Positions 1-10,338 are shown, numbered from the stretch's first letter. The stretch is DNA of 64,000 bases from Desulfopila sp. IMCC35006 (GCF_005116645.1 NZ_SWCM01000009.1:62001-126000), one strand, 5' to 3'. Program-made: numbers and translations. Notes: generated by a model from the letters alone, not told the origin.

Positions 1-1
1 G

Positions 2-2461
2 CTCGACACGCTGTCGGTGCGCCACGGTTTTGCCGAACTCGCGGCAACCATCGCCAGAGACACCTCCGGTCCACAACCGACGCCGGAGCAGGTAGCTGAA
101 GGCTTTTTGCGTATTGCTGTTGAAAACATGGCCAACGCCATTAAAAAAATATCCGTCCAGCGCGGTTACGATGTGTCCGAATATACCCTGAACTGCTTTG
201 GCGGTGCCGGCGGTCAGCATGCCTGCATGGTCGCCGATGCCCTGGGGATGCGCCGGGTTTTTCTCCATCCCTTTGCCGGAGTCCTCTCCGCCTATGGCAT
301 GGGGCTGGCCGATATCCGCGCCCTGCGCGAAGTACATCTGGAATTCCCGCTCAACCCCGAGGCGCTGCAACGTATCGAGATGGCCAGTCTCCCGCTTATT
401 GCCGAGGTGGAAGATGAGGTTGCCGCCCAGGAAATCGCCAAAGAATCCATCCGGGTGCTGCGCAAGGTACACCTGCGTTATGAAGGCACCGACACGCCCC
501 TGCTGGTCGATGTCGGCGGTCTCAGGGAGATGACCGTGGCCTTCGAACAGGCCCATAAGCAGCGGTTTGGCTTTATCGCCCGGGAGAGAGGGCTGGTGGT
601 CGAAGCACTTTCCGTCGAAGCGGTGGGCGGCTCGGAATCGATAATAGCCGAACCCACCCTGGCTGCGGCCGATGCCGAGCCGCCGGTCCCCCATGCTGTG
701 GTACAGATGTTCAGCCATGGTCAATACGGCAGCACTCCTTTGTATCTTCGCGAGCAGTTGCTGACCGGACAGCACATCGTCGGCCCGGCCATCATTGCCG
801 AGCAGACCGGCACCGTTGTCGTCGAAGACGGCTGGTCGGCCGAATTGAACAAACTGGGCCATCTTCTGCTTGTCCGCTCCCAACAAAGAACAATACAACA
901 TGCCATGGGAACCACGGCCGACCCGGTCATGCTGGAGATTTTCAACAACCTCTTCATGTCGATTGCCGAGCAGATGGGGGCGACTCTCGCCAACACCGCC
1001 TATTCGGTCAATATCAAAGAGCGGCTCGATTTCTCCTGCGCCCTGTTTGATCCGCGCGGTCAGCTGGTCGCTAACGCGCCGCATGTCCCCGTCCATCTCG
1101 GCTCTATGGGGGAATCCATCAAGACCATCATCAGGGAAAACCGCTCCACCATGCGGCCGGGCGACGTCTATATGTTGAATGCGCCCTATAACGGCGGCAC
1201 GCACCTCCCCGATGTAACTGTGATCACTCCTGTTTTCGCCGAAGATGGCCGGGAAGTCCTTTTTTATGTCGCGTCAAGAGGTCATCACGCCGACATTGGC
1301 GGCAGGACGCCGGGGTCTTCGCCTCCCGACAGCCATCATATCGAGGAAGAAGGCGTACTTATCGACAACTTCCTGCTCGTCAAAGAAGGGGTGCTCAGGG
1401 AGCAGGAAACCCGCAAACTGCTTGGCTCCGGTCGCTATCCGTGCCGTAATATCGACCAGAACATGGCCGATCTTGCCGCCCAGATTGCCGCCAATGAAAC
1501 CGGGGTCAGAGAACTCGGTAAAATGGTCGCCCATTACACCATCGCCGTGGTTCATGCCTATATGCAGCACGTACAGGACAATGCCGAGGAATCGGTGCGC
1601 CGGGTCCTTGATCTGCTGCAGGACTGCGCTTTCACCTATCCCATGGACGGTGGCCGGCAGATCCGGGTAAAGATATCGGTAGATAAGCAAAAGCGCGAGG
1701 CGACCATCGATTTCACCGGTACTTCACCGCAGGACAATGGCAACTACAATGCCCCGAGGGCAGTATGCAATGCTGCGGTGCTGTATGTTTTCCGATGCCT
1801 TGTGGCCGATGCTATTCCGCTCAATGAAGGATGCATGAAACCGCTCAGGCTGATCATCCCGCCGCAAACCATGATCAATCCGGAATATCCGGCGGCGGTC
1901 ATCGCCGGCAATACCGAAGTTTCCCAGGCTATCACCGATGCCCTGTTCAGCGCCCTCGGTCTGCTCGCCTCTTCCCAGGGGACAATGAATAATTTTGTCT
2001 ACGGTAATGCCACCCATCAAAATTACGAAACCATCTGCGGCGGCACCGGGGCCGGGCCGGATCATCCCGGCACAAGCGCGGTGCACAGCCATATGACCAA
2101 TACCAGGATGACCGACCCGGAGGTGGTGGAATGGCGTTTTCCGGTGCGGGTGGATTCTTTTTCCATTCGGCACGGCTCCGGCGGGACGGGAAACTTTCCC
2201 GGCGGGGAGGGCGTTATCCGCAAGATTCGCTTTCTGGAACCAATGACCGCCACCGTTCTCTCCTCGCACCGGGAAACCGAACCCTACGGCCTCGCCGGAG
2301 GCGGTCCGGGGAAAAAAGGAGTGAACAGCGTACTCCATCGCAACGGCTCGACGACGCTTTTAGCCGGCAACGATGAGGTTCATTTAGAGCCGGGCGATAC
2401 GTTTATCATCAAAACCCCAGGCGGCGGAGGCTACGGCAAACCAACAAACCCGGCACGTTGA
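2..2461 (+). CDS. 5-oxoprolinase/hydantoinase, fused HyuA-HyuB type, 5' end missing
   Basis: This is the 3' part of a large gene; the frame is open back to base 2, so the start lies outside the window. Residues before about 290 match the end of the hydantoinase A/oxoprolinase ATPase half ([17 protein letters not shown] region). The rest is a complete hydantoinase B half starting near [12 protein letters not shown], with the family's [18 protein letters not shown] stretch. Fused proteins of this family are about 1,200-1,290 residues, so roughly 400 N-terminal residues are missing. The family hydrolyses 5-oxoproline or hydantoins with ATP in the cytoplasm; substrate cannot be decided from sequence. 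The fused layout favours 5-oxoprolinase. No linked transporter is visible. Confidence 0.85.
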   Translation, partial: LDTLSVRHGFAELAATIARDTSGPQPTPEQVAEGFLRIAVENMANAIKKISVQRGYDVSEYTLNCFGGAGGQHACMVADALGMRRVFLHPFAGVLSAYGMGLADIRALREVHLEFPLNPEALQRIEMASLPLIAEVEDEVAAQEIAKESIRVLRKVHLRYEGTDTPLLVDVGGLREMTVAFEQAHKQRFGFIARERGLVVEALSVEAVGGSESIIAEPTLAAADAEPPVPHAVVQMFSHGQYGSTPLYLREQLLTGQHIVGPAIIAEQTGTVVVEDGWSAELNKLGHLLLVRSQQRTIQHAMGTTADPVMLEIFNNLFMSIAEQMGATLANTAYSVNIKERLDFSCALFDPRGQLVANAPHVPVHLGSMGESIKTIIRENRSTMRPGDVYMLNAPYNGGTHLPDVTVITPVFAEDGREVLFYVASRGHHADIGGRTPGSSPPDSHHIEEEGVLIDNFLLVKEGVLREQETRKLLGSGRYPCRNIDQNMADLAAQIAANETGVRELGKMVAHYTIAVVHAYMQHVQDNAEESVRRVLDLLQDCAFTYPMDGGRQIRVKISVDKQKREATIDFTGTSPQDNGNYNAPRAVCNAAVLYVFRCLVADAIPLNEGCMKPLRLIIPPQTMINPEYPAAVIAGNTEVSQAITDALFSALGLLASSQGTMNNFVYGNATHQNYETICGGTGAGPDHPGTSAVHSHMTNTRMTDPEVVEWRFPVRVDSFSIRHGSGGTGNFPGGEGVIRKIRFLEPMTATVLSSHRETEPYGLAGGGPGKKGVNSVLHRNGSTTLLAGNDEVHLEPGDTFIIKTPGGGGYGKPTNPAR

Positions 2462-2711
2462 ATACTCTGATGATCGGCATCAATACTACTGATGCGAAAA
2501 TCAGAGTTCTCCGTCGCCTTGCGCTGGATTCATCCGGAACATTATGGTATCTTGGCTCCTGTTCGCGCTTAACAAGACGTTTTTGTGATACAATCCAACC
2601 CCGGTAAACGGGAAATAAGCCGGGAGAAGCACCTTGTGTGCTGATTGTCTGCCAGTAGACACGCAGACAATAATCTGCAAGGAACGCAATCCCTATTCAA
2701 AGGAGACACAC
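2462..2711. other. Intergenic leader region before mdh
   Basis: About 250 bases without a convincing gene. A short inverted repeat around CCCGG-TAAA-CGGG lies near 2601. The mdh ribosome binding site AAAGGAG is at 2699-2705. No convincing promoter was found by eye. Confidence 0.4.
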
Positions 2712-3689
2712 ATGAAAACCCCAGTACGCGTAGCAATCACCGGTGCCGCCGGACAAATCAGTTACTCCCTCATATTCCGCGTTGCATCGGGTGATATGCT
2801 CGGAAAGGACCAACCGGTAATACTCCAACTCCTCGAAATCCCACCGGCAATGGGTGCCCTGGCAGGCGTGGTTATGGAAATCAACGACTGCGCCTTCCCG
2901 CTGGTCGCCGGTATTGTTACCACCGATGATCCCAATGTTGCCTTTAAAGATGTCGAATACGCTCTTCTGGTCGGATCAAGACCACGTGGTCCAGGAATGG
3001 AGCGCTCCGACCTGCTGAAGGCCAATGGCGCGATCTTTACTGTGCAGGGCAAGGCCCTCAACGATCATGCCAACCGCAACGTCAAAGTACTGGTGGTCGG
3101 CAACCCGGCGAATACCAACGCCCTTATCGCCATGAAAAATGCCCCGGATCTCAATCCGCGCAATTTCACCTCCATGATGCGTCTCGACCACAACCGTTCT
3201 CTGTCGCAGATCGCGGCTAAAACCGGCAGCCATTCGACCAAGGTGAAAAAAATGGTCGTCTGGGGTAACCATTCCGCCACACAGTTCCCCGATATCAGCT
3301 ATGCAACCGTTGACGGCGTGCCGGTAAAAGACAAAGTCGACAATGACTGGTATGTCAGTGACTTCATTCCGACCGTTCAGCAACGCGGTGCAGCCATCAT
3401 CAAGGCCCGCGGTGCATCCAGCGCGGCATCAGCGGCATCTTCCGCCGTTGACCATATGCGGGACTGGGCGCTTGGCTCAAACGGCGAATGGGTCAGCATG
3501 GGTGTTTTCAGCGGCGGCAACAGCTACGGCATCGACGAGGATATTATGTACGCCCTGCCGATCACCTGTGAAAACGGCGAATGGAAAGAAATCCAAGGCC
3601 TGGAAATCGGCGACTTCGCCCGCAAAATGATGAAAGCCACCGAGGCCGAGCTGCTCTCCGAGAAAGAGGCTATTGCCGACCTTCTTTAA
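2712..3689 (+). CDS. mdh: Malate dehydrogenase (NAD-dependent)
   Basis: A 325-residue cytosolic-type malate dehydrogenase that interconverts malate and oxaloacetate. The N-terminal Rossmann motif is [14 protein letters not shown]. Substrate arginines lie in [11 protein letters not shown], and the catalytic Asp and His lie in MRLDHNR and WGNHSATQ. The start chosen is the ATG at 2712 behind AAAGGAG (2699-2705); an in-frame start at 2634 would add 26 residues that do not belong to the family. It appears monocistronic and ends in a strong hairpin at 3719-3759. It serves the oxidative or reductive TCA branch and succinate/fumarate metabolism. The subtype resembles the long-loop type found in many proteobacteria. 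Confidence 0.95.
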   Translation: MKTPVRVAITGAAGQISYSLIFRVASGDMLGKDQPVILQLLEIPPAMGALAGVVMEINDCAFPLVAGIVTTDDPNVAFKDVEYALLVGSRPRGPGMERSDLLKANGAIFTVQGKALNDHANRNVKVLVVGNPANTNALIAMKNAPDLNPRNFTSMMRLDHNRSLSQIAAKTGSHSTKVKKMVVWGNHSATQFPDISYATVDGVPVKDKVDNDWYVSDFIPTVQQRGAAIIKARGASSAASAASSAVDHMRDWALGSNGEWVSMGVFSGGNSYGIDEDIMYALPITCENGEWKEIQGLEIGDFARKMMKATEAELLSEKEAIADLL

Positions 3690-3718
3690 AAAATATAGCA
3701 CGCTTTACCGTATCAACT

Positions 3719-3759
3719 AAAAGAGGCAGCCTCCCGCTACGCGGGAGGCTGCCTCTTTT
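3719..3759. terminator. Bidirectional intrinsic terminator between mdh and the AOR gene
   Basis: A perfect 19-bp inverted repeat (AAAAGAGGCAGCCTCCCGC and its complement) with a 3-base TAC loop. It has A and T runs on its two sides, so it can terminate both converging transcripts (mdh on plus, the AOR gene on minus). Confidence 0.92.
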
Positions 3760-3769
3760 AATCTTGTAT

Positions 3770-3784
3770 CCATGCGGCGCATGG
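3770..3784. repeat. CATGC palindrome, copy 1
   Basis: CCATGC-GGC-GCATGG, a 6-bp stem with a 3-base loop, followed by GTGC. It shares its core with longer palindromes at 7280-7314 and 37635-37657. It lies just downstream of the AOR stop on the minus strand. Confidence 0.6.
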
Positions 3785-3792
3785 GTGCAGGA

Positions 3793-5538
3793 TCAATCCC
3801 CGGCGATAATCGCCTGGATTCTTCTGCCGTACTCCTGCTTCAAGCTGTCGAGATATTCTTTATCAACCACCCCTTTCCAGGTTTTCACCTGATAAAAACG
3901 TTTCGGGATGGCGAAGTTATCCGGATCAAAGCCGGTCCGCGCCCGAACCTTCCAGCGCAGGGCGCGGATATGTTCGGAAACCTGTGGAATCGAGCTGGAA
4001 AGTTTGTCAAAGCCAACCGTCCGCAGACATTCAGCCAACTGCTCTTCTGTATAGGCTGACCTGGCAAAGAGGCAGCCCACCATTGAGGTGAGAAATGCCC
4101 GGCCGGGCTCATCGTCGATCAGGAAATCCACCGCTCGCGTTATATCCCGGTCCGAATTTTTCTGGTCATAGCTGTAGGCCCCGGTATCAAGATGAGAATG
4201 GCGAAAGCCAAGGGTCTGGGCGGCAAAGAACAGCTCGCCGGTGGCATAACCAGCCATTTCCTGACCGAGAACGCAGCCAAAATCACCACCGCCGTAAACT
4301 GCGGCAGCCTTCAGTGTCCCCTGGCCAAGCAGCCGGTAAAAATCGTTGCTGCCCCGGCCGAGATGCCGTGCCGCCTGCTGATAAGCGGCGGCATCGCCGA
4401 AAGAAAGCGGAACAAGGGTCTCTTTTGCCGATATCAGCCCCTGCTCTGTGGCCTCGGTTGCCCAGCCCAGGGCCACTCCGCCGGACATCGCATCAAGCCC
4501 CACCTTTTCCATGACATCCAGGATGCGCAGCACATCAAAGCTGTTGGTTACCCCAAGCATGGTACCGGCGGCAAAGATCGGTTCATAATCATAGGCCACC
4601 TGATGATAATGGTAGCGGTTGTCGGTGGCCATTTTTTCCCGGATAAACCCGATATGAATACAGCCTACCGGGCAGCCGGAACAGGCGCCGTTTCTCAGCA
4701 GGGTATTGTCGGCAAAACTCTTGCCGGTGATGGAAGATATACCGGGGTCACTGGTCTGCTGCAGATTGCGCCAGGGCAGAGACGAGATATCATTGAGGCC
4801 CTGGAGGTTCGCCGGAGTCCCCAGATTATGATATTTTCGCATCATATCGGTAGACGTAACCTTGGTATACACCTCCTTATACAGTCGCGCATATTCTTTT
4901 CCGGGCGGAACATCAAAATCGGAGTCGCCGTGGATGACGATAGCCTTGATATTTTTTGCGCCCATGGCTGCACCGCCGCCCATCCGGCCAAAATGGCGGT
5001 AGGTATCGACATTGATACAGGCCATAGCCGAGCCGACCTCCCCCGAAGGGCCAATGCGCATGATCGAACGGTGACCACTGCCGCCTTTAAACATCCTTCT
5101 GATCAGTTTGCCGGAGCTTTCCGCATCCGTACCGCGCAGGAAAGCGGCATCCTTGAGCTCGAGATGATTGGCGCCGATGCCAAGACAGCTCAGCCGTTTT
5201 GCTTTACCGACCAGCACAAGCGCATCAAGATCGGAAAATCTGAGCGACAGTGCGGCACGTCCGCCGGCGTGGCTTTCGGTGTATTCGCCATGATAATTCG
5301 ATTTGAATGAACAGACCATTTTGCTCATGAGCGGGAAATAGCCGGTCAATGGACCGATGGCAAAGATGAGCGGCTGTGCCGCATCGTCCCAGTCCAATTC
5401 AGGCTGACCATACTGCATATAGAGCAGCGCGGCGAGCCCGCTGCCACCGGCCACTTCATTGCGGCCATCGAGCAGAACAATCTTTCCTTTACCGGATGCA
5501 ACATCAACCAGCAGGATGCGAAACTCCTCCCTGATCAT
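3793..5538 (-). CDS. Aldehyde ferredoxin oxidoreductase (tungsten enzyme family)
   Basis: A 581-residue member of the AOR family, which oxidises aldehydes to acids (or the reverse) with a tungstopterin and one [4Fe-4S] cluster. The cluster cysteines CSGCPVGC sit at residues 286, 289 and 293, with a fourth in VGCLFARS near the C-terminus. The glycine-rich pterin region RHFGRMGGGAAMGAKN is present. The start is the ATG at 5538, which overlaps the stop of the upstream polyferredoxin gene by four bases (ATGA); a longer frame to 5616 would lie inside that gene. The coupling says the 4x[4Fe-4S] protein is its electron partner. The aldehyde used cannot be told. Confidence 0.9.
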   Translation of the reverse strand: MIREEFRILLVDVASGKGKIVLLDGRNEVAGGSGLAALLYMQYGQPELDWDDAAQPLIFAIGPLTGYFPLMSKMVCSFKSNYHGEYTESHAGGRAALSLRFSDLDALVLVGKAKRLSCLGIGANHLELKDAAFLRGTDAESSGKLIRRMFKGGSGHRSIMRIGPSGEVGSAMACINVDTYRHFGRMGGGAAMGAKNIKAIVIHGDSDFDVPPGKEYARLYKEVYTKVTSTDMMRKYHNLGTPANLQGLNDISSLPWRNLQQTSDPGISSITGKSFADNTLLRNGACSGCPVGCIHIGFIREKMATDNRYHYHQVAYDYEPIFAAGTMLGVTNSFDVLRILDVMEKVGLDAMSGGVALGWATEATEQGLISAKETLVPLSFGDAAAYQQAARHLGRGSNDFYRLLGQGTLKAAAVYGGGDFGCVLGQEMAGYATGELFFAAQTLGFRHSHLDTGAYSYDQKNSDRDITRAVDFLIDDEPGRAFLTSMVGCLFARSAYTEEQLAECLRTVGFDKLSSSIPQVSEHIRALRWKVRARTGFDPDNFAIPKRFYQVKTWKGVVDKEYLDSLKQEYGRRIQAIIAGD

Positions 5539-5957
5539 ACCAGCACCTCTTCGATACTGTGGCTGTCGACCATTTCCAGGCAATTTTGCGGGCAGAACGG
5601 GACACACTGACCACAATGGAGGCAGACGTAGACATCGCCCCGACGATCCTGGTAAATAGCGTCAACGGGACAGGCATCAATGCATTTTCCGCATTGAATA
5701 CACAGCTTTTTCTTCATGATAATCCCGCCGCCGGGTCGGCTGGTAAAAGCGCCGGTGGGGCACACCTCAGCGCAGGGAGGCGGATCACAGGCCAGACATC
5801 TGTTGGCAATAAATCCGGTGGAAAGACCACCCGAGGAATGAATGCGGATGCCTGCCGTATTCCAGGAAATCCGGTGATAGACAAGGCGGGCACAGGCCAG
5901 GGAGCAGGACTGGCAGCCGATGCACTGGTCCATGCGGGGGGTCGTAAGCTGTTTCAT
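5535..5957 (-). CDS. Polyferredoxin with four 4Fe-4S motifs, partner of AOR
   Basis: A 140-residue soluble electron carrier with four cysteine sets: CIGCQSCSLAC, CLACDPPPCAEVC, CIQCGKCIDAC and CLHCGQCVPFC. This is the HycB/AorA-like small subunit pattern. It is cotranscribed ahead of the AOR gene with an ATGA overlap, so the two are probably made in fixed ratio. It likely passes electrons between AOR and ferredoxin or a membrane complex. No signal peptide is seen, so it is cytoplasmic. Confidence 0.88.
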   Translation of the reverse strand: MKQLTTPRMDQCIGCQSCSLACARLVYHRISWNTAGIRIHSSGGLSTGFIANRCLACDPPPCAEVCPTGAFTSRPGGGIIMKKKLCIQCGKCIDACPVDAIYQDRRGDVYVCLHCGQCVPFCPQNCLEMVDSHSIEEVLV

Positions 5958-6037
5958 ATCTTTTTCTGATGCACTTCCATTTTCAGCCGAGTTGTTCTAA
6001 AGTTGGAGAATGGCTTTTTACTTAATCATCTCAAATT

Positions 6038-6062
6038 TAAGTTTTTTACGAATTTATCAGTG
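6038..6062. repeat. Short TTTTTTACGA-type motif, copy 1
   Basis: AGTTTTTTACGAATTTATCA resembles motifs at 12198-12221 and 57265-57289 (TTTTTTACGA followed by a NNCATCA or GTCA tail). All three lie at gene borders. It may be the remnant of a small dispersed repeat. Confidence 0.35.
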
Positions 6063-6100
6063 TTGTCGATATAAAAACTCTTCATCTGTGAGGCGATGCG

Positions 6101-6340
6101 ATGGTTAGATTTACCGTGCATAATCTGGGCGAGCACACGATAGACAACCTGTTGGTCAGTGGCCCTTTCCGGTCAATCATCATGGAAATGGCGGATATGT
6201 TTCTCGCCACCTGCACAGGACCGGCCGGGCCGGACGATAAGGATCTCGACTATCAGTTTGCCGAGTATATCATTAAAATGTCGTACGGTCAGGGGAGAAT
6301 ACTTGAATGGACACCGAATCCTCCCGAAGCAACCCACTGA
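6101..6340 (+). CDS. Small hypothetical protein (79 aa)
   Basis: A 79-residue frame (MVRFTVHNLGEH... ending NPPEATH) with a GAGG ribosome binding site about 7 bases before its ATG. I do not recognise the family. It has no membrane segment or cysteine pair. It stands alone on the plus strand between two minus-strand genes, converging on the NifU-like gene 18 bases away. The composition looks protein-like, but it may still be chance. Confidence 0.5.
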   Translation: MVRFTVHNLGEHTIDNLLVSGPFRSIIMEMADMFLATCTGPAGPDDKDLDYQFAEYIIKMSYGQGRILEWTPNPPEATH

Positions 6341-6358
6341 GCGGAGAGATCTTTCAGC

Positions 6359-6745
6359 CTAGCCCTTCGCCAGATCCGCCAGAGCCAGATACAGAGTGCC
6401 GACGGCCAGTTCGGCGCAGTGATGATGGTCCTCCGGCAGGGTCTGCAGAAAATCGATAATATCGGTCGGGGTCACATTCCAGCAATGCTCGACCGGTTTT
6501 CCCTCCACCAGCTCAGCCAGGACATTGGCGCAGGCATTGGTGTTCATGCACCCCTCCAGTTCATAGGTCAGCTGCTCCACGACACCTTTATTGACCGCAA
6601 GATAAATGGTTATGGTATCACCGCAGTCCCCGGTCTTTTTCCCGACAGCATCGGGTTTTTCCATGGCCGTTCTTCTCTCCCAGAGATTGGCCATCACCAG
6701 AAACTGTTCGGAATGATCCTGCCAGAAATCGAATGTGCTTTTCAT
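6359..6745 (-). CDS. NifU/IscU-type iron-sulfur cluster scaffold-like protein
   Basis: A 128-residue NifU N-terminal/IscU fold protein. The three scaffold cysteines are visible in GDCGDT, the GC of GCMNTNACAN, and HHCAELAVGTL. These ligate the nascent [2Fe-2S] cluster. About 30 residues precede the usual IscU start. No IscS, HscA or ferredoxin gene is adjacent, so it is a stand-alone scaffold, a type seen in many anaerobes. It sits 18 bases downstream of gpt in the same direction and may be cotranscribed with it. Confidence 0.82.
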   Translation of the reverse strand: MKSTFDFWQDHSEQFLVMANLWERRTAMEKPDAVGKKTGDCGDTITIYLAVNKGVVEQLTYELEGCMNTNACANVLAELVEGKPVEHCWNVTPTDIIDFLQTLPEDHHHCAELAVGTLYLALADLAKG

Positions 6746-6763
6746 ACCGCTATCCCTCTCACC

Positions 6764-7252
6764 TCACCTTTTGTCCCTGCCGGCAAGCGGCACAACAAAC
6801 TGCGATTCGGTGTCCCACGGAAAAAGAATCCAGGTATCCTGGCTCACCTCGGTGATAAACGTATCAACCATCGGCCGCCCGGCAGGTTTTGCATACACCG
6901 TGGCGAAATGGGCCTCCGGCACAATTTCCCGGACCACCTGGGCAGTTCGCCCGGTGTCGACGAGGTCGTCGATTATCAACCAGCCTTTTCCATCACCGTC
7001 AAACGACTTCAGGGTGTTGACCTCGCCCTTTCTGTCCTGCCAGTCATAGCTGGAAAGACAGATAGTGTCCACCAGACGGATATCCAACTCACGGGCGATG
7101 ATGGCTGCCGGCACTAAGCCTCCGCGGGTTATGGCAATTATACCCTTGAAAGGTCCGATATTGAGCAGACGCCAGGCAAGGGCCTTGGAGTCGCGATGCA
7201 GTTGATCCCACGAAATAGGATATGTTTTTTGATAATCTGAATTTTTTGACAT
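6764..7252 (-). CDS. gpt: Xanthine-guanine phosphoribosyltransferase
   Basis: A purine salvage enzyme that converts guanine or xanthine plus PRPP to GMP or XMP. The protein is 162 residues from the ATG at 7252, close to the E. coli length of 152. Visible family features are [28 protein letters not shown], the PRPP loop [14 protein letters not shown] and the C-terminal KPAGRP and QDTWI segments. An upstream in-frame start at 7297 would add 15 residues reaching into a palindrome, so the shorter form is preferred, though neither start has a strong ribosome site. Confidence 0.92.
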   Translation of the reverse strand: MSKNSDYQKTYPISWDQLHRDSKALAWRLLNIGPFKGIIAITRGGLVPAAIIARELDIRLVDTICLSSYDWQDRKGEVNTLKSFDGDGKGWLIIDDLVDTGRTAQVVREIVPEAHFATVYAKPAGRPMVDTFITEVSQDTWILFPWDTESQFVVPLAGRDKR

Positions 7253-7279
7253 ATTCGTTTTCAGCGTTGTAAAAATGCT

Positions 7280-7314
7280 CATCCGGTTCCCATGCAACGC
7301 ATGGCAACCGGATG
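7280..7314. repeat. CATGC palindrome, copy 2 (long stem)
   Basis: A 16-bp stem with one mismatch (CATCCGGTTCCCATGC / GCATGGCAACCGGATG) and an AAC loop, between glnQ-like and gpt genes on the minus strand. It could stop or attenuate transcription, but it lacks a clean T run. The inner GTTCCCATGC is shared with 37635-37657. Confidence 0.7.
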
Positions 7315-7342
7315 AAGAAGTTGAATTTCACGATGGCATCAA

Positions 7343-8077
7343 TCAGAGCACCTGCTTTAAAAACAGCTTTGCTCTTTCTTCCTGCGGGTTGGTAAAGAAA
7401 TGTTCCGGTGTGCCCACCTCAACGACCTTTCCCTCATCCATAAAGATGACCCGGTCGGCCACTTCCCGGGCAAAGCCCATTTCATGGGTGACCACAATCA
7501 TGGTCATGCCTTCCCGGGCGAGCTGCTTCATGACATCGAGAACCTCGCCAACCATTTCCGGGTCAAGCGCGGAGGTTGGTTCATCAAAGAGCATGACCTT
7601 GGGGTCCATCGCCAGCGCCCGGGCAATTGCCACTCGCTGCTGCTGCCCCCCGGAAAGCCTTGAAGGATACTCTCCGGCTTTTTCCGGAATGCCGACTTTT
7701 TTCAAGAGGGCCTGGGCTTTTTCGTCGGCAACCTTTTTGCTCCTTTTGCGGACCCGACACTGGGCCAGGGTGAGGTTTTCCAGTACCGTCTTATGGGGAA
7801 AGAGGTTGAACTGTTGAAACACCATGCCCACCTCGGCCCGAATCTTATTGATATTGGTTTTTTTATCCGCCAGGTCCACGCCATCGATAAAAATATGGCC
7901 CTCGGTAAACGTCTCCAGCCCGTTTATGCAGCGCAGAAAAGTCGATTTCCCTGAACCGGACGGACCAATGACCACCACAACTTCTCCGCGCGCCACCTCG
8001 GTCGACACCCCATCCACGGCACGTACTTCCCCGGAACGACTGCTGAACACCTTCACTACATTGTCGGCTTTAATCAC
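7343..8077 (-). CDS. Polar amino-acid ABC transporter ATP-binding protein (GlnQ/HisP type)
   Basis: A 244-residue ATPase of the polar amino-acid uptake family. Walker A is GPSGSGKST, the signature is LSGGQQQR, Walker B is [13 protein letters not shown], and the His switch is VVTHEMGFA. The start chosen is the GTG at 8077, behind GGAGG eight bases upstream and overlapping the permease stop by 8 bases. A longer ATG start at 8110 would intrude 41 bases into the permease gene. It powers the permease encoded just upstream. Confidence 0.93.
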   Translation of the reverse strand: MIKADNVVKVFSSRSGEVRAVDGVSTEVARGEVVVVIGPSGSGKSTFLRCINGLETFTEGHIFIDGVDLADKKTNINKIRAEVGMVFQQFNLFPHKTVLENLTLAQCRVRKRSKKVADEKAQALLKKVGIPEKAGEYPSRLSGGQQQRVAIARALAMDPKVMLFDEPTSALDPEMVGEVLDVMKQLAREGMTMIVVTHEMGFAREVADRVIFMDEGKVVEVGTPEHFFTNPQEERAKLFLKQVL

Positions 8078-9029
8078 TGACGGCGAGCCTCCGTTCCATG
8101 TAAAAAACAAGTTGCGACAAGACCGAAGTCACCAGCAGATACATCGCCGCCACCACAATCCACACCTCGAAGGTGGCAAAGGTGGAGGTGATAATCTCCC
8201 GACCCGATTTGGTCAGATCAGTAATGGCAATAACTGAAACCAGAGACGAGTCCTTGATCAGGCTGATGAACTGGCCGGATAACGGCGGCAGGATTTTCTT
8301 GAAGGCCTGGGGCAGAATAATATCTTTCATGGTCTGAAAGGCCGTCATACCAAGCGATCTGCTGGCCTCCATCTGTCCTTTCGGAATACTCTGCACCCCG
8401 GCACGAACTATCTCCGCCACATAAGCCCCGGCAAAAAGGGCCAATGCCCCGACGCCACAGACATTGCGGCTGAGATTGAACACTGTGCCAAGGAAAAAAT
8501 AGGCAATGAAGATTTGTACCAGCAGCGGCGTTCCACGAATACATTCGACGTAGACCATCGCCAGGCCTCTTAAGGTGATATTCTTTGAGACCCGGGCAAT
8601 GCCGGTCAAAAGACCCAGGATGAGGGCGAACACACTGGAAATTGCCGACAGCCAGAGAGTTGTCCAGAGACCGAGCATCAATGGACCAAGCCGCCAGGTT
8701 TTGGTAAAGCCGACGGTATCACCGGCAAACAAATCCTCACCCTCGGACACCTTCAGGGTGTCACTGGTGACTTGTATCGTTTTGGTCTCTGCACTCTCGG
8801 AGACCACCGTCACCTTGGTATTCTTGTTGCCCTTCACAACGGCAGTCACCTTGCCGTCAAAGGGGATTTTCTGTGCATCTTCCGCAAGGTACATAAAGTA
8901 CTGAGGTACTCTGTACCATCGCCATTTATAGTCGATTTTGCTGACTGCACCCCAGGTGCCGGCGGCTATCCCAAGCAGGATAACCACCAGCAAAAGTCTC
9001 CAGGGCCAGGTCTTCTCTCTGGCTTTCAA
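8070..9029 (-). CDS. Polar amino-acid ABC transporter permease with periplasmic insert
   Basis: A 319-residue HisM/GlnP-type permease; the C-terminal 200 residues form the standard core with the EAA-type loop ([29 protein letters not shown]). It is longer than the usual 215-240. An N-terminal membrane segment (about residues 10-28) is followed by about 85 hydrophilic residues rich in Val, Thr and Lys before the next membrane helix, a likely extracytoplasmic domain. It lies between the binding-protein and ATPase genes in one minus-strand operon. Confidence 0.9.
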   Translation of the reverse strand: MKAREKTWPWRLLLVVILLGIAAGTWGAVSKIDYKWRWYRVPQYFMYLAEDAQKIPFDGKVTAVVKGNKNTKVTVVSESAETKTIQVTSDTLKVSEGEDLFAGDTVGFTKTWRLGPLMLGLWTTLWLSAISSVFALILGLLTGIARVSKNITLRGLAMVYVECIRGTPLLVQIFIAYFFLGTVFNLSRNVCGVGALALFAGAYVAEIVRAGVQSIPKGQMEASRSLGMTAFQTMKDIILPQAFKKILPPLSGQFISLIKDSSLVSVIAITDLTKSGREIITSTFATFEVWIVVAAMYLLVTSVLSQLVFYMERRLAVSD

Positions 9030-9047
9030 ATTTGCACTTCCTTTTAA

Positions 9048-9851
9048 TTACTGGATTTCTTTTAACCATGCATCGTCATGAAACCACTTGGCGTAAATCT
9101 TGTCATATACGCCGTCGTATTTGATCTGACTCATGAAATTGTCCAGCCAGTTAAGGAAATCGGGGTCCCCCCTGCGGATAGCCCAGGCCAGTGGCTCCTT
9201 GGTGAAAGGCTCGTCGAGATGGACAAATTTTCCGGCACCCTTCTGGCCCATGGCGATGGTATTAAACGGCAAATCGTAGATAAAAGCATCAATCTTGCCA
9301 TTGGACAGCTCCATGACCCCTTCCTGCTCGGTTTCATACGAAATGTACTTGGCATTAGGTATCATCCGTTTCGTGGCCTGCTCGCCGGTAGTGCCTAATT
9401 TCGAAGCGATGGTGTATTTGGGGTCGTTCAGGTCTTTGTACGATTTGACCTTGTCGGCGAGATCTTTTTTCAACAGCACCGACTGACCGATCAGGATATA
9501 AGGAGTGGCAAAATTTACCGTCAGGTTTCTCTCCTGGGTAAGGGTCATACCGGACATGATGACATCGAATTTCTTGGTCAGCAGTGCCGGGATAATTCCG
9601 TCCCAGGCAGTAGACACGAGTTCGAGCTTAACTTTCATTGCTTTGGCCATTCTTGTGGCCATATCAACATCGAAACCGATGATTTCGCCTTTTTGATTGG
9701 TCAGCTCAAATGGCATGTAGCCGGGTTCCATACCCACCCGCAGAGTCCCGCGCTTCTGAATTTCCGCCAGGGTATCTTCAGCAAAGCCTGTTCCTGCAGA
9801 GCAAGTGAGCATAGCCAGTGCAACAGCTACCAGTAACGACAGTTTTTTCAT
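9048..9851 (-). CDS. Periplasmic amino-acid-binding protein (family 3)
   Basis: A 267-residue extracellular solute-binding protein of family 3. The signal peptide is MKKLSLLVAVALAMLTCSAGTGFA, followed by TLRVGMEPGYMPFELTNQKGEIIGFDVDMA, the classical ligand-binding lobe. The ATG at 9851 has AAAGGAGAG at a good distance; the frame extends to 9935, but that extension lacks a signal peptide. It is first in a three-gene operon with the permease and ATPase. The exact amino acid is not readable. Confidence 0.93.
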   Translation of the reverse strand: MKKLSLLVAVALAMLTCSAGTGFAEDTLAEIQKRGTLRVGMEPGYMPFELTNQKGEIIGFDVDMATRMAKAMKVKLELVSTAWDGIIPALLTKKFDVIMSGMTLTQERNLTVNFATPYILIGQSVLLKKDLADKVKSYKDLNDPKYTIASKLGTTGEQATKRMIPNAKYISYETEQEGVMELSNGKIDAFIYDLPFNTIAMGQKGAGKFVHLDEPFTKEPLAWAIRRGDPDFLNWLDNFMSQIKYDGVYDKIYAKWFHDDAWLKEIQ

Positions 9852-10338
9852 CTCTCTCTCCTTTTTATAGTTAAGTATAAGGGTAATACCCTTGACGAAT
9901 GAACGGCTCCTCTGTTTATCCCTCCACTCTGCCATGAACAGGGCATTCGCTGGGGGGAAGAATCAGCCTTTCAGCTCCTTGGACAGACTATCTCGTGTGA
10001 GCATGCGGCAGTCGGCAACGAAAAACAACTATTTGGTATTATATAAAAATTCAATCGGGTCCACGAGTAAACAACTCATTCCTGCGTAACAAAATCCTCG
10101 GCAAAACTCAAGGAGATTCTTGTGTGAACGCTTAGTTTTCCTGGCTTCTCACATCTTTGTAACAAATTCATCAGCCATTGCCCGTTCCTCTCAACCGCAA
10201 GGCATATCTTTTTTTCCGTCGGCACCATTCCCTGCGAGATATTTTATGCCTAATCGTTTACGTTCCAGGACCAGACGGCACCGCCCTGTACGGAAATGCC
10301 CTGTATGGAAATGTTACTCACAGCCAATAAATCGACTG
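9852..10338. other. Divergent intergenic region between the ABC importer and the EamA exporter
   Basis: A 487-base stretch with no convincing gene. It should hold the promoters of both divergent units. An AT-rich TATATAAT on the minus strand around 10040-10050 is a weak -10 candidate. Two tandem 15-bp units (GCCCTGTACGGAAAT, GCCCTGTATGGAAAT) lie at 10283-10312, about 25 bases before the EamA start, and might be an operator. Confidence 0.4.

Noticed and set aside
4192-5310. Plus-strand frame of 372 codons inside the AOR gene
   Set aside because: Antisense to a clear AOR gene with all cluster cysteines; no start signal.
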